A stretch of 64,000 nucleotides of DNA from Falsirhodobacter sp051195255 (GTDB taxonomy: Bacteria > Pseudomonadota > Alphaproteobacteria > Rhodobacterales > Rhodobacteraceae), in contig NZ_JBNJLK010000003.1 of the NCBI RefSeq assembly GCF_051195255.1, positions 1 to 64,000 on the forward strand, in the 5' to 3' direction. Both the position numbers and the translations under genes were made by a program. The first letter of the stretch is position 1. Each line of letters starts with the position of its first letter. Below the pieces are notes generated by a model. It was given only the letters and a program-made list of their open reading frames with translations. It had not been told where the DNA came from and made no database searches. This document shows, in pieces, positions 18,426-26,974 of this stretch.

Positions 18426-18451
18426 GGAACCGCATCCGCAAGTCAGCCGTT
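18426..18451 (+). promoter_or_regulatory. EcfG-type promoter of the glyco-operon
   Basis: GGAAC (18426-18430), a 17-nt spacer and CGTT (18448-18451) match the general-stress consensus exactly. A start at about 18459 would give a leader near 29 nt to the ATG at 18488, the first gene of the 18488-26939 operon. Confidence 0.7.
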
Positions 18452-18487
18452 GTTCCCGCAGGTCACGACATAGTGAGGGAATTGCGG

Positions 18488-19594
18488 ATGGCGAAGGTGC
18501 TCATTACGGGCGGGTGCGGATTCATCGGTCGGCACGTGGCCGAGGAGATGCTGGCACATGGGCATGAGGTCCGTCTGTACGACGCGATGATCGCCCAGGT
18601 CCACGGCGACGCGACGCCGGACCTTCCCCAGGGGGCAGAACTTGTCCGCGGCGACATGCAGGACGCCAGCGGCGTGCGCGCGGCCCTGAACGGCTGCGAC
18701 GGCGTCATCCACCTTGCGGCCGAAGTCGGCGTTGGCCAGTCCATGTACGAGATCGCCCGCTATGTCGGCGCCAACGACCTTGGCACCGCCGTCCTGCTGG
18801 AGGCGATGCTGGCCCATCCCGTCCAGCGCATCGTCGTCGCCTCGTCCATGAGCGTGTACGGCGAAGGCTATTACGCGCTGCCCGACGGCACCCTTCTGGA
18901 AAACGTGCGCCGCAAGCCGGCCGAGGTGCGGGCCGGCCAGTGGAACGCCGTGGCCCCCGACGGCCGGCCGCTGGTGCCCACCGCCACGAACGAACACAAG
19001 CGCGTCGACCTCGCCTCCATCTACGCGCTGACGAAATACGCGCAGGAGCGGGAGGTCATGATCTTCGGCGAGGCCTATGACGTCGACGCCGTGGCGCTGC
19101 GCCTGTTCAACGTCTTCGGCGCGGGGCAGGCGCTGTCCAACCCCTACACGGGCGTTCTGGCAAACTTCGCCTCGCGTCTGGCGTCGGGCGAACGGCCCAC
19201 GATCTTCGAGGATGGCGAACAGCGCCGCGACTTCGTCCATGTGCGCGACGTGGCCCGCGCGTTCCGCCTGGCCTATGAAAAGCCCGAAGCGGCGGGGGAG
19301 CTGTTCAACATCGGGTCGGGCAGCGCCTATACCGTGACGCAGGTGGCGACCCTTCTGGCCGAGGCGATGAACCTGCCGCACCTGACGCCCGAGATCACGG
19401 GCAAGTACCGTTCGGGCGACATCCGCAACTGCTTTGCCGATATCTCCAAGGCCCGTGACCTTCTCGGGTTCGAACCGAAGGAGAAGCTGGAGAATTCGCT
19501 GGATGAGTTCGTGGCCTGGGTCGGCGGCGAGGTGGTCGTCGATCGCGGCGCCGAGATGCGGCGCCATCTGGAGGAGCGGAGGCTCGTTTCATGA
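18488..19594 (+). CDS. NAD-dependent epimerase/dehydratase (extended SDR)
   Basis: This 368-residue extended short-chain dehydrogenase acts on a nucleotide-sugar. The Rossmann motif GGCGFIG is at residues 8-14, the catalytic serine region is VVASSMSVYGEG, and the YxxxK pair is Tyr179/Lys183. The C-terminal substrate half carries RLFNVFGAGQ and RRDFVHVRDVARAF. An insertion between the Ser and Tyr motifs (about residues 126-172) is longer than in GalE. The exact reaction (4-epimerase or dehydratase) cannot be fixed. It is the first gene of the glyco-operon, and its stop overlaps the following ATG by 4 nt. Confidence 0.87.
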   Translation: MAKVLITGGCGFIGRHVAEEMLAHGHEVRLYDAMIAQVHGDATPDLPQGAELVRGDMQDASGVRAALNGCDGVIHLAAEVGVGQSMYEIARYVGANDLGTAVLLEAMLAHPVQRIVVASSMSVYGEGYYALPDGTLLENVRRKPAEVRAGQWNAVAPDGRPLVPTATNEHKRVDLASIYALTKYAQEREVMIFGEAYDVDAVALRLFNVFGAGQALSNPYTGVLANFASRLASGERPTIFEDGEQRRDFVHVRDVARAFRLAYEKPEAAGELFNIGSGSAYTVTQVATLLAEAMNLPHLTPEITGKYRSGDIRNCFADISKARDLLGFEPKEKLENSLDEFVAWVGGEVVVDRGAEMRRHLEERRLVS

Positions 19595-21582
19595 GGGGCT
19601 ACGGCTTTGCCGAATGGTTCCGCCCCGGCGAACATGACCGGGTGGAGGCGGTGCTGCCAGAAATCCTCGCGTCCGGCGCGTCCCACCTTCGCACCCATGT
19701 CAGCTGGGCCGAATACCTCGCCCCCGGCGGCAAGGACTGGTTCGACTGGCTGATCCCCAAGCTGGGTGGCCAGATCGACCTGCTGCCCTGCATCCATTAC
19801 ACGCCCCCGTCGCTGTCGCGGAACGGGCGGACAACGGGCGCGCCGAAGGTGCTGAAGGATTACGCCGATTTCATCGATCACGTGCTGACCCGTCACGGTC
19901 GGCACTTTTCGCATGTGGAGCTGTGGAACGAGCCGAACAACCTCCTCGACTGGGACTGGCGAGCCGATCACGACTACCAGCTGTTCTGCGAGATGGTGGG
20001 CGGCGCGGCCTACTGGATCAAGCAGCGCGGCTGGAAAACCGTTCTGGGCGGGCCGTGCCCGTTCGACCCGCTGTGGCTGGACCTGATGGGCCAGCGCGGC
20101 GTGCTGGAACAATGCGACGCGGTGGGCTTCCACGGCTTCCCCGGCACATGGGACAGCGAGGAAGGCGCCTGGCGCGGCTGGGATATGCATCTGGGCGAGA
20201 TGCGGGCCATCCTCGCCCGCTATGGCGCGCCGGAGCTGTGGATCACCGAAGCCGGCTATTCCACCTGGCGCGGCGACCAGATGGAACAGGCGCGCCGCTT
20301 TGCCAAGGTGATGGAGGCGCCAGCCGATCGCCTCTACTGGTACGCGTGGCGCGACCTGCCCAAGACGGTGGCCGTGCAGGAAGGCTTCTGGTTCGACCCG
20401 CGCCATTACCACATGGGCGCGGTGGAGGCCGAGGGCCAGCCGAAGCTGCTGGCGCGCCTGCTGACCGATGGCGGCCTTGCCCGCGTGCGCGAGGTGACGC
20501 ATCTGGCCGCGCCGTCGCTGGCCAAGGCGGTGAAGCCGGTGGTGATCACCGGCGGCAGCGGGTTCATCGGGTCCAATCTGGCCGACAGCTTCCTGAACGA
20601 CGGGCATGACGTGATCGTCGTGGACAACCTGTCGCGGCCCGGGGTGGACCAGAACCTGCGCTGGCTGGCGGACCGTCACGGCGACCGGGTGCATCCCATG
20701 CCCGCCGACCTGCGGGACGAAGCCGCGATGCGCGACGCCATCCGCGACGCGCAGGCCGTGATCCATCTGGCCGGCCAGACGGCCGTCACGACCAGCCTGA
20801 CCGCGCCCATCGACGACTTCGAGATCAACGCCCGCGGCACCGTCAACGTGTTGGAAGCCATTCGCGCCACGGGGCGGCCGGTGCCGATCGTCTTCGCCTC
20901 CACCAACAAGGTGTATGGCGCGCTGGACGATCTGCGGATGCTGGAAACCGACGACCGCTACGTCCCCGCCGACGCGCGGGTGCGCGAAAACGGCATTGCC
21001 GAGGATCGTCCGCTGGACTTCTGCACGCCCTACGGCTGCTCCAAGGGCGTGGCGGACCAGTACGTGCTGGATTACGCCAAAAGCTACGGCATCCCTTCGG
21101 CCGTGCTGCGGATGTCCTGCATCTATGGCCCCCGCCAGTTTGGGACCGAGGATCAGGGCTGGGTCGCCCACTTCCTGATCCGCGCCCTAATGGGAGAGGC
21201 GATTTCGGTCTATGGCAACGGCAAGCAGGTGCGCGACATCCTGCACGTCTCGGACGCGGTCGCGGCCTATCGCGGCGTGCTGGACAACATCGGCAAGCTG
21301 AAGGGGCGGGCGTTCAACCTTGGCGGCGGGGTCGCGAACTCCGTCAGCCTGAAGACCGTCCTGCACGAGATCGAACGCGTGGTGAACCATCCGGTGCCGC
21401 TGGGCTTTTCCGACTGGCGGCAGGGGGACCAGTTCTATTTCGTGGCGGACACGGGCCTTCTGCAGCGGGAAATCGGCTGGCAGGCCAAGGTCGGCTGGCG
21501 CGAGGGCGTGGCCGACCTGGCCCGCTGGCTGCGCGAGAACCGCACCTTCCCGGACATCGAGCCGACGCGGGTCCGCGCATGA
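19591..21582 (+). CDS. glycoside hydrolase (GH39-like) fused to CDP-tyvelose/paratose epimerase-like domain
   Basis: This is a two-domain protein of 663 residues. Residues 1 to about 310 form a clan GH-A TIM-barrel resembling beta-xylosidases of GH39. The acid/base Glu114 is in ELWNEPNN and the nucleophile candidate Glu220 in LWITEAGYS. There is no signal peptide, so it is cytoplasmic. Residues from about 316 form an extended SDR with GGSGFIG at 321-327, STNKVYG at 437-443, and the Tyr481/Lys485 pair in PYGCSKGVADQY. GPRQFGTEDQGW at 513-524 is the hallmark of CDP-tyvelose/paratose 2-epimerases. A glycosidase covalently joined to a nucleotide-sugar epimerase is unusual. No frameshift separates the two halves. 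It overlaps both neighbours by 4 nt. Confidence 0.85.
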   Translation: MRGYGFAEWFRPGEHDRVEAVLPEILASGASHLRTHVSWAEYLAPGGKDWFDWLIPKLGGQIDLLPCIHYTPPSLSRNGRTTGAPKVLKDYADFIDHVLTRHGRHFSHVELWNEPNNLLDWDWRADHDYQLFCEMVGGAAYWIKQRGWKTVLGGPCPFDPLWLDLMGQRGVLEQCDAVGFHGFPGTWDSEEGAWRGWDMHLGEMRAILARYGAPELWITEAGYSTWRGDQMEQARRFAKVMEAPADRLYWYAWRDLPKTVAVQEGFWFDPRHYHMGAVEAEGQPKLLARLLTDGGLARVREVTHLAAPSLAKAVKPVVITGGSGFIGSNLADSFLNDGHDVIVVDNLSRPGVDQNLRWLADRHGDRVHPMPADLRDEAAMRDAIRDAQAVIHLAGQTAVTTSLTAPIDDFEINARGTVNVLEAIRATGRPVPIVFASTNKVYGALDDLRMLETDDRYVPADARVRENGIAEDRPLDFCTPYGCSKGVADQYVLDYAKSYGIPSAVLRMSCIYGPRQFGTEDQGWVAHFLIRALMGEAISVYGNGKQVRDILHVSDAVAAYRGVLDNIGKLKGRAFNLGGGVANSVSLKTVLHEIERVVNHPVPLGFSDWRQGDQFYFVADTGLLQREIGWQAKVGWREGVADLARWLRENRTFPDIEPTRVRA

Positions 21583-22658
21583 GGTTTCGCCTCCTCATGA
21601 CGCTGGACGCGGCAGGGGGGGTGTGGCGCTACGCCATGGATCTGGCGCGTGCGTTGCCGGGGATGGAGGTGGTGTTTCTGGGTTTCGGCCCGCCGCCATC
21701 CCCCGACCGCCGGAAGGAAGCGGAGGCGCTGGGCGCTCTGGACTGGGCGGACCTGCCGCTGGACTGGACCGTGACCGACGCTGCGGCGCTGACGGGGGTG
21801 CCGGACGCCGTGGCGCAGGCGGCGGCGCGGCATAAGGTGGATCTGATCCACCTGAACCTGCCAACCCATGCCGCAGGCTTGCAGGTGAACGTGCCGGTGG
21901 TGGCGGTCAGCCATTCCTGCGTGTCCACATGGTTCCGCGTGGTTCGCAACAGCGGGCTGCCTGACGGTTGGGAATGGCAACGCGACCTGAACATGGCCGG
22001 GTTGCGGCGGGCCGATGCGGTGGTGGCACCCTCGGCCTCGCACGCGGCGCTTTTGCGGCAGGTCTATGGAGCGTTGGATGTGACCGTGGTGCCGAACGCC
22101 ACGCTGGCCCCGCCCACCCAGACGGCCGACCGGCCGAGGGTCGCGGCCTCCGGTCGCTGGTGGGACGATGGCAAGAATGGCACCATGCTGGATCAGGCGG
22201 CGGCGCAGATGACCTGGCCCGTGACCCTTCTGGGGCCGTTGGAGGGGCCCACGGGGCAGCGCTTCACCCCCCGCCACGCCACCGCCGCCGGCAACCTGCC
22301 GCATGGGGACGCGCTGGACTTGATGCGGGATGCGGGGATCTTCGTGTCCCCCTCGCTTTACGAACCGTTCGGTCTGGCCGTGGCGGAAGCCGCGCGCGCC
22401 GCGATCCCGCTGGTACTGGCCGACATCCCGACCTTCCGGGAGCTTTGGGACGGCGCCGCGATCTTCTTCCCGCCAACCGATGCTTCCGCGCTGGCGCAGG
22501 CCGTCAACGGGCTGGCCGGCGATCCCGACTTGCGCCGCCGGATGGGGCAGGCGGCGCAGCGCCGTTCCCTGCGCTTTGTCCCGCAGGCGCAGGCCGACGC
22601 CATGCTGGCGATCTATTCGCGACTGTTCGAACCGCAACGACAAGCCGCCACGAGGTGA
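21579..22658 (+). CDS. GT4-type glycosyltransferase
   Basis: This 359-residue GT-B fold transferase has an N-terminal acceptor domain beginning RFRLLMTLDAAGGVWRYAMD, a segment common to GT4 enzymes. The C-terminal donor domain carries the E-x7-E motif in SLYEPFGLAVAEA and PSASHAALLRQVYG / VTVVPNA before it. No membrane segment is present. The start overlaps the preceding stop (ATGA), and the next gene begins 1 nt after its stop. It probably adds one sugar to the product made by the operon; donor and acceptor are unknown. Confidence 0.85.
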   Translation: MRFRLLMTLDAAGGVWRYAMDLARALPGMEVVFLGFGPPPSPDRRKEAEALGALDWADLPLDWTVTDAAALTGVPDAVAQAAARHKVDLIHLNLPTHAAGLQVNVPVVAVSHSCVSTWFRVVRNSGLPDGWEWQRDLNMAGLRRADAVVAPSASHAALLRQVYGALDVTVVPNATLAPPTQTADRPRVAASGRWWDDGKNGTMLDQAAAQMTWPVTLLGPLEGPTGQRFTPRHATAAGNLPHGDALDLMRDAGIFVSPSLYEPFGLAVAEAARAAIPLVLADIPTFRELWDGAAIFFPPTDASALAQAVNGLAGDPDLRRRMGQAAQRRSLRFVPQAQADAMLAIYSRLFEPQRQAATR

Positions 22659-22659
22659 C

Positions 22660-23760
22660 ATGCGCTTTCTGTTCTACACCCATTCGCTGATATCCGATTG
22701 GAACCACGGCAACGCGCATTTCCTGCGCGGCGTCATGCGCGAACTGCTGGCGCTGGGCCACGACGCCCTTGCGCTGGAGCCCGAGGAAAGCTGGAGCCGC
22801 GACAACCTGATCGCAGATCAGGGCGACCATGCGGTGGACGCCTTCCACGCCACCTTCCCGATGCTGAACGCGCAGGTCTACGGCCCCGACTTCGACCACG
22901 CGGCCGAGGTGGAACGTGCGGACGTGGTGGTGGTGCACGAATGGACCGATCCCGCGCTGGTCGCGCAGATCGGGGCGCTGCGCCAGGCGGGCGGGCGCTT
23001 CACGCTCCTGTTCCACGACACCCACCACCGCGCCGTCAGCCGCGAGGGGGAGATCGCGGGTCTGGATCTGTCGGGCTATGACGGCATCCTCGCGTTCGGC
23101 GAGGCGTTGCGCGAACGGTATCTGAAGGCCGGCTGGGGCCGTCAGGTCTACACTTGGCACGAGGCGGCGGACGCGGCCTTGTTCCACCCGATGGAGGCGG
23201 AGGAGGAAGGCGACCTCATCTGGATCGGCAACTGGGGCGATGACGAACGCAGCGCCGAGTTGTCGGAGTTCCTGATGAACCCCGTCCACGATCTGGGCCT
23301 GCGCGCCACCGTGCGCGGCGTACGTTACCCAGACGAGGCGCTTCAGCGGTTGCAGCAGGCGAACATCGCCTTCAAGGGCTGGATCGCCAATGCCGAGGTG
23401 CCCCGCGCCTTTGCCCGCCACCGCGTGACCGTGCATGTGCCGCGCGGGCCTTACGTGCGCGAACTGCCCGGCATCCCCACCATCCGCCCGTTCGAGGCGC
23501 TGGCCTGCGGCATCCCCCTCGTCTCTGCCCCGTGGTCCGACGCCGAGGGCCTGTTCCGCGACGGCGATTTCCGCTGGGCCAAGGACGGCGAGGAGATGCG
23601 CCGCCACCTGCGTGAACTGGTCAACGACCCCGCCGCCCGTGCCGAACAGGCCGCGCGGGGGCTGGAAACGATCCGCGCCCGCCACACCTGCGCCCATCGC
23701 GTGCAGGAGCTTCTGACCATCCTGAACGACCGCACCGCCGCCGAAAGGAAGACCGCATGA
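22660..23760 (+). CDS. CgeB-like glycosyltransferase (copy 1)
   Basis: This 366-residue GT-B protein is of the CgeB/YkvP-like type. The N-terminus MRFLFYTHSLISDWNHGNAH holds the glycine/asparagine acceptor loop shared with the next two genes (S..W.NG.A). The C-terminal donor domain has TIRPFEALACGIPLVSAPW. A distinctive feature is the His-rich LFHDTHHRAV segment. It shares its general plan with the proteins at 23757 and 24839, which implies ancient duplication. ATG 22660 follows the TGA of the GT4 gene by 1 nt, with GAGG just upstream. Confidence 0.8.
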   Translation: MRFLFYTHSLISDWNHGNAHFLRGVMRELLALGHDALALEPEESWSRDNLIADQGDHAVDAFHATFPMLNAQVYGPDFDHAAEVERADVVVVHEWTDPALVAQIGALRQAGGRFTLLFHDTHHRAVSREGEIAGLDLSGYDGILAFGEALRERYLKAGWGRQVYTWHEAADAALFHPMEAEEEGDLIWIGNWGDDERSAELSEFLMNPVHDLGLRATVRGVRYPDEALQRLQQANIAFKGWIANAEVPRAFARHRVTVHVPRGPYVRELPGIPTIRPFEALACGIPLVSAPWSDAEGLFRDGDFRWAKDGEEMRRHLRELVNDPAARAEQAARGLETIRARHTCAHRVQELLTILNDRTAAERKTA

Positions 23761-24839
23761 CCTCGATCGCCTTCTATGGTTCCAGCCTGCTGTCCGCCTA
23801 TTGGAATGGCGCGGCGACCTATTATCGCGGGATGCTGCGGGCGCTGGCGGCCAAGGGCTACGACATCACCTTCTATGAACCCGACGTCTACGACCGTCAG
23901 GCCAACCGCGACATCGACCCGCCGGACTGGTGCCGCGTCGTCGTCTATGACGGCACGGTGGAGGCGCTGGAGCGCGTGGCGGCCGAAGCCGCGCGCTACG
24001 ACATCGTGGTCAAGGCCTCCGGCGTGGGGTTCGAGGATGACCGGCTTCTGGCCTCCGTCATGGCGGCGGCGAAGCCGAGGGCGCTGCGCATCTTCTGGGA
24101 CGTGGATGCGCCCGCGACGCTGGCCGAGTTGCGCGCGGCGGCGGATCACCCGATGCGCCGCGTGCTGCCCGACCTGGACATGGTGCTGACCTATGGCGGT
24201 GGCGATCCGGTGGTGGCGGCCTATCGCGAACTGGGCGTCGGGCGCTGCGTTCCCGTCTACAACGCGCTGGACCCGGACACACACCATCCCGTCGATCCCG
24301 ACCCGCGCTTTGCCTGCGATCTGGCCTTCCTTGGAAACCGTTTGCCCGACCGTGACGCGCGGGTGGCGGAATTCTTCCTGCATCCCGCGAAGCTGGCGCC
24401 GGAGCAAAGCTTCCTGATCGGCGGATCGGGCTGGGGCGACGTGGACATGCCCGGCAACATCCGCAAGCTGGGCCATGTCCGCACCGCCGATCACAACGCG
24501 CTGAACTGCACGCCGCGCATGGTGCTGAACGTGGCGCGCGACAGCATGGCCGTGAACGGCTTTTCCCCCGCCACCCGCGTGTTCGAGGCCGCGGGCGCCG
24601 GCGCCTGCCTGATCACCGATTACTGGGAAGGGATCGACCTGTTCCTGAAACCCGACGAGGAGGTGCTGGTCGCCCGCGACGGGCAGGAGGTGGCGGACAT
24701 CCTGACCTCCGTCTCGCGCGAACGGGCGCAAGCCATCGGGCGCGCGGCGCTGCGGCGGGTGCTGGCCGATCACACCTATGCCAACCGGGCCGAACAGGCG
24801 CATGCCCTGTTCCGCGCCCATGCCGAGGAGAGGGTGTGA
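23757..24839 (+). CDS. CgeB-like glycosyltransferase (copy 2)
   Basis: This 360-residue CgeB-type GT-B protein has an N-terminal loop SSLLSAYWNGAATYYRGML that parallels copies 1 and 3. The donor-domain motif is TRVFEAAGAGACLITDYWEG followed by EEVLVARDGQEV, a good match to CgeB family C-termini. A DVDAPATLAEL segment is shared with copy 3 (DIDTPVTLQAL), so copies 2 and 3 are closer to each other. The start overlaps the preceding stop by 4 nt and its stop overlaps the next ATG by one base. Confidence 0.8.
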   Translation: MTSIAFYGSSLLSAYWNGAATYYRGMLRALAAKGYDITFYEPDVYDRQANRDIDPPDWCRVVVYDGTVEALERVAAEAARYDIVVKASGVGFEDDRLLASVMAAAKPRALRIFWDVDAPATLAELRAAADHPMRRVLPDLDMVLTYGGGDPVVAAYRELGVGRCVPVYNALDPDTHHPVDPDPRFACDLAFLGNRLPDRDARVAEFFLHPAKLAPEQSFLIGGSGWGDVDMPGNIRKLGHVRTADHNALNCTPRMVLNVARDSMAVNGFSPATRVFEAAGAGACLITDYWEGIDLFLKPDEEVLVARDGQEVADILTSVSRERAQAIGRAALRRVLADHTYANRAEQAHALFRAHAEERV

Positions 24840-25924
24840 TGAACATGGCCGCCCCCCGCCGCCCAATGGAAATCGTGATCCTTGGCCTCTCGCTGTCCTC
24901 GGCCTGGGGGAACGGGCATGCGACGACGTTCCGGGCGCTGATCAAGGGGCTGGCCGCCGAAGGCCACCGCGTCCTGTTTCTGGAACGCGACGTGCCGTGG
25001 TATGCGCCGCATCGCGACCTGCCGGACCCGGACTTCTGCGAACTGGTCCTGTACTCCGATCCCGATGCGATGCTGACCGAATTTGGCGACCGGCTGCGGG
25101 GGGCGGACAGCGTGATGATCGGATCGTATGTGCCGGACGGGATCGCGCTGATCGACCGGCTGGCGGGGATGGGGCTGCGGCAGTTCACCTTCTATGACAT
25201 CGACACGCCGGTGACGCTTCAGGCGCTGGACGAGGGCACCTGTGAATACCTGGCCGCGCGTCAGATCCCGCTGTTCGACATCTATTTCAGCTTTGCCGGC
25301 GGCGAAGTGTTGACCCATCTGCACGATATGCGCGGTGCGAAGCGGGCCGAGGCGCTGTATTGTTCGGTGGACGAGGCGCTGTACCCCTCGCAGCCCGACA
25401 AGGCGAAACGGTGGGATCTGGGCTATCTTGGCACCTATTCCCCCGACCGTCAGCCCACGCTGGAGGCGCTGCTGCTGGAACCTGCGCGCCGTCTGCCCGA
25501 CATGCGTTTCGTCGTGGCCGGTCCGCAATACCCCGACGACATCGACTGGCCCGCGAACGTGGAACGGATCGAGCATCTGCCCCCCGCCGACCATCCCGAC
25601 TTCTACAACGCGCAACGCTTCACCCTGAACGTGACGCGGGCGGCGATGCGGCGGATGGGCTGGTCCCCCAGCGTCCGCCTGTTCGAGGCGGGATCCTGCG
25701 GCGTGCCCGTCATCAGCGACGACTGGCGCGGGCTGGACGAGTTGTTCCCGAACGGGCAGGCCATCCTGATCGCCGGGGGAACCGAAGACGTGGTGCGGGG
25801 ACTTGAAAAGGACGCCCGCCGCATCGGGGAGGCCGCCCGCCGCATCGTGCTGGAAAGCCACACCGGCCAAGCCCGCGCGCGGGACATGATGGACGCGATG
25901 ACCACCCAACCTGCGACCCGCTGA
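24839..25924 (+). CDS. CgeB-like glycosyltransferase (copy 3)
   Basis: This 361-residue CgeB-type GT-B protein has the acceptor loop LSLSSAWGNGHATTFRALIK near the N-terminus. The FYDIDTPVTLQALD segment and the donor motif VRLFEAGSCGVPVISDDWRG follow. A GTG one codon upstream (24836) is also in frame; ATG 24839 is preferred because it gives the TGATG overlap seen elsewhere in this operon. It is the last transferase before the UDP-xylose synthase-like gene, 13 bp downstream. Confidence 0.8.
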   Translation: MNMAAPRRPMEIVILGLSLSSAWGNGHATTFRALIKGLAAEGHRVLFLERDVPWYAPHRDLPDPDFCELVLYSDPDAMLTEFGDRLRGADSVMIGSYVPDGIALIDRLAGMGLRQFTFYDIDTPVTLQALDEGTCEYLAARQIPLFDIYFSFAGGEVLTHLHDMRGAKRAEALYCSVDEALYPSQPDKAKRWDLGYLGTYSPDRQPTLEALLLEPARRLPDMRFVVAGPQYPDDIDWPANVERIEHLPPADHPDFYNAQRFTLNVTRAAMRRMGWSPSVRLFEAGSCGVPVISDDWRGLDELFPNGQAILIAGGTEDVVRGLEKDARRIGEAARRIVLESHTGQARARDMMDAMTTQPATR

Positions 25925-25937
25925 GGAGGAGATCGGC

Positions 25938-26939
25938 ATGTCGACCACCGCACTTACCATCCTTGTTGCCGGCGGCGCCGGCTTCGTCGGCTCCCACCTG
26001 TGCGAGACGCTGTTGCAGCAGGGGCACCGCGTCATCTGCCTGGACAGCTTCCAGACGGGGCGGGAGGAGAACGTCCTGCCCTTGTGCAACTTCCCGACCT
26101 TCCGGCTGATCCGGCACGACGTGGCGCGTCCGCTGGTCCTGTCGGAAAAGCTGGACCGGGTCTACAACCTCGCCAGCCCCGCCTCGCCGCCCCATTACCA
26201 GGCGGATCCGGTGGGAACGATGATGACCAACGTCGTTGGCACGCTGAACATGCTGGAACTGGCCGAACGCAACGGCGCGCGGCTTCTGCAAGCCTCCACC
26301 AGCGAGGTTTATGGCGATCCAGAGGTGCATCCCCAGCAGGAGGATTACGTCGGTCACGTGAACTGCACCGGACCGCGCGCCTGTTATGACGAAGGCAAGC
26401 GTGCGGCGGAAACGCTGTGCTTCGATTTCATGCGCGGGCAGCGTGCGGATGTGCGGGTGGCGCGGATCTTCAACACCTATGGCCCCCGGATGCGGGCGGA
26501 TGACGGGCGTATCGTGTCGAACATGATCGTGCAGGCTTTGCGCGGCGATCCGATGACCGTTTATGGCGACGGGCTTCAGACGCGCAGCTTCTGCTATGTC
26601 TCGGACCTCGTGGCGGGGCTGATCGCGCTGATGGAAACGGCACAGGCCCCCGCGACGCCCGTCAACCTTGGCAACCCCGAGGAGTTCGAGATCCGCGAAC
26701 TGGCCAAGATGGTGCGGGACCTGGTGCCGACAAGCTCCCCCCTCGTGTTCAGCGCCTTGCCGCAGGACGATCCGAAGCGCCGCCGTCCCGACATTTCGCG
26801 CGCGCGGGAATGGCTGGGCTGGCAGCCGAAGGTGCTGCTGTCGGAAGGGCTGCCGCAGACGGTGGCATGGTTCGCGGCCGAGGTGACGCCGGCCGTCCCG
26901 GCGCCCCTGCGCATGTCGCGCGGTGTCAGCGTCGGTTGA
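25938..26939 (+). CDS. uxs: UDP-glucuronate decarboxylase (UDP-xylose synthase)-like
   Basis: This 333-residue extended SDR converts UDP-glucuronate to UDP-xylose with bound NAD. The signature is strong: GGAGFVG at 12-18, STSEVYGDPEVHPQ, GPRACYDEGKRAAETL with Tyr150/Lys154, and RIFNTYGPRM. The ribosome site GAGGAG lies 8 nt upstream. It closes the glyco-operon and is followed by a strong terminator. Its presence suggests xylose is one of the sugars transferred, which fits the xylosidase-like domain at 19591. The usual UDP-glucose dehydrogenase that supplies UDP-glucuronate is not in the window. Confidence 0.88.
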   Translation: MSTTALTILVAGGAGFVGSHLCETLLQQGHRVICLDSFQTGREENVLPLCNFPTFRLIRHDVARPLVLSEKLDRVYNLASPASPPHYQADPVGTMMTNVVGTLNMLELAERNGARLLQASTSEVYGDPEVHPQQEDYVGHVNCTGPRACYDEGKRAAETLCFDFMRGQRADVRVARIFNTYGPRMRADDGRIVSNMIVQALRGDPMTVYGDGLQTRSFCYVSDLVAGLIALMETAQAPATPVNLGNPEEFEIRELAKMVRDLVPTSSPLVFSALPQDDPKRRRPDISRAREWLGWQPKVLLSEGLPQTVAWFAAEVTPAVPAPLRMSRGVSVG

Positions 26940-26945
26940 CAGGGA

Positions 26946-26969
26946 AAGGGCCCGCAAATGCGGGCCCTT
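26946..26969. terminator. bidirectional intrinsic terminator
   Basis: An 11-bp perfect stem (26946-26956 with 26959-26969) and a tiny loop lie between the convergent UDP-xylose synthase and SDR genes. It is followed by CTTGCTT on the plus strand and by TTCCCT on the minus strand, so it can serve both. Confidence 0.8.
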
Positions 26970-26974
26970 CTTGC

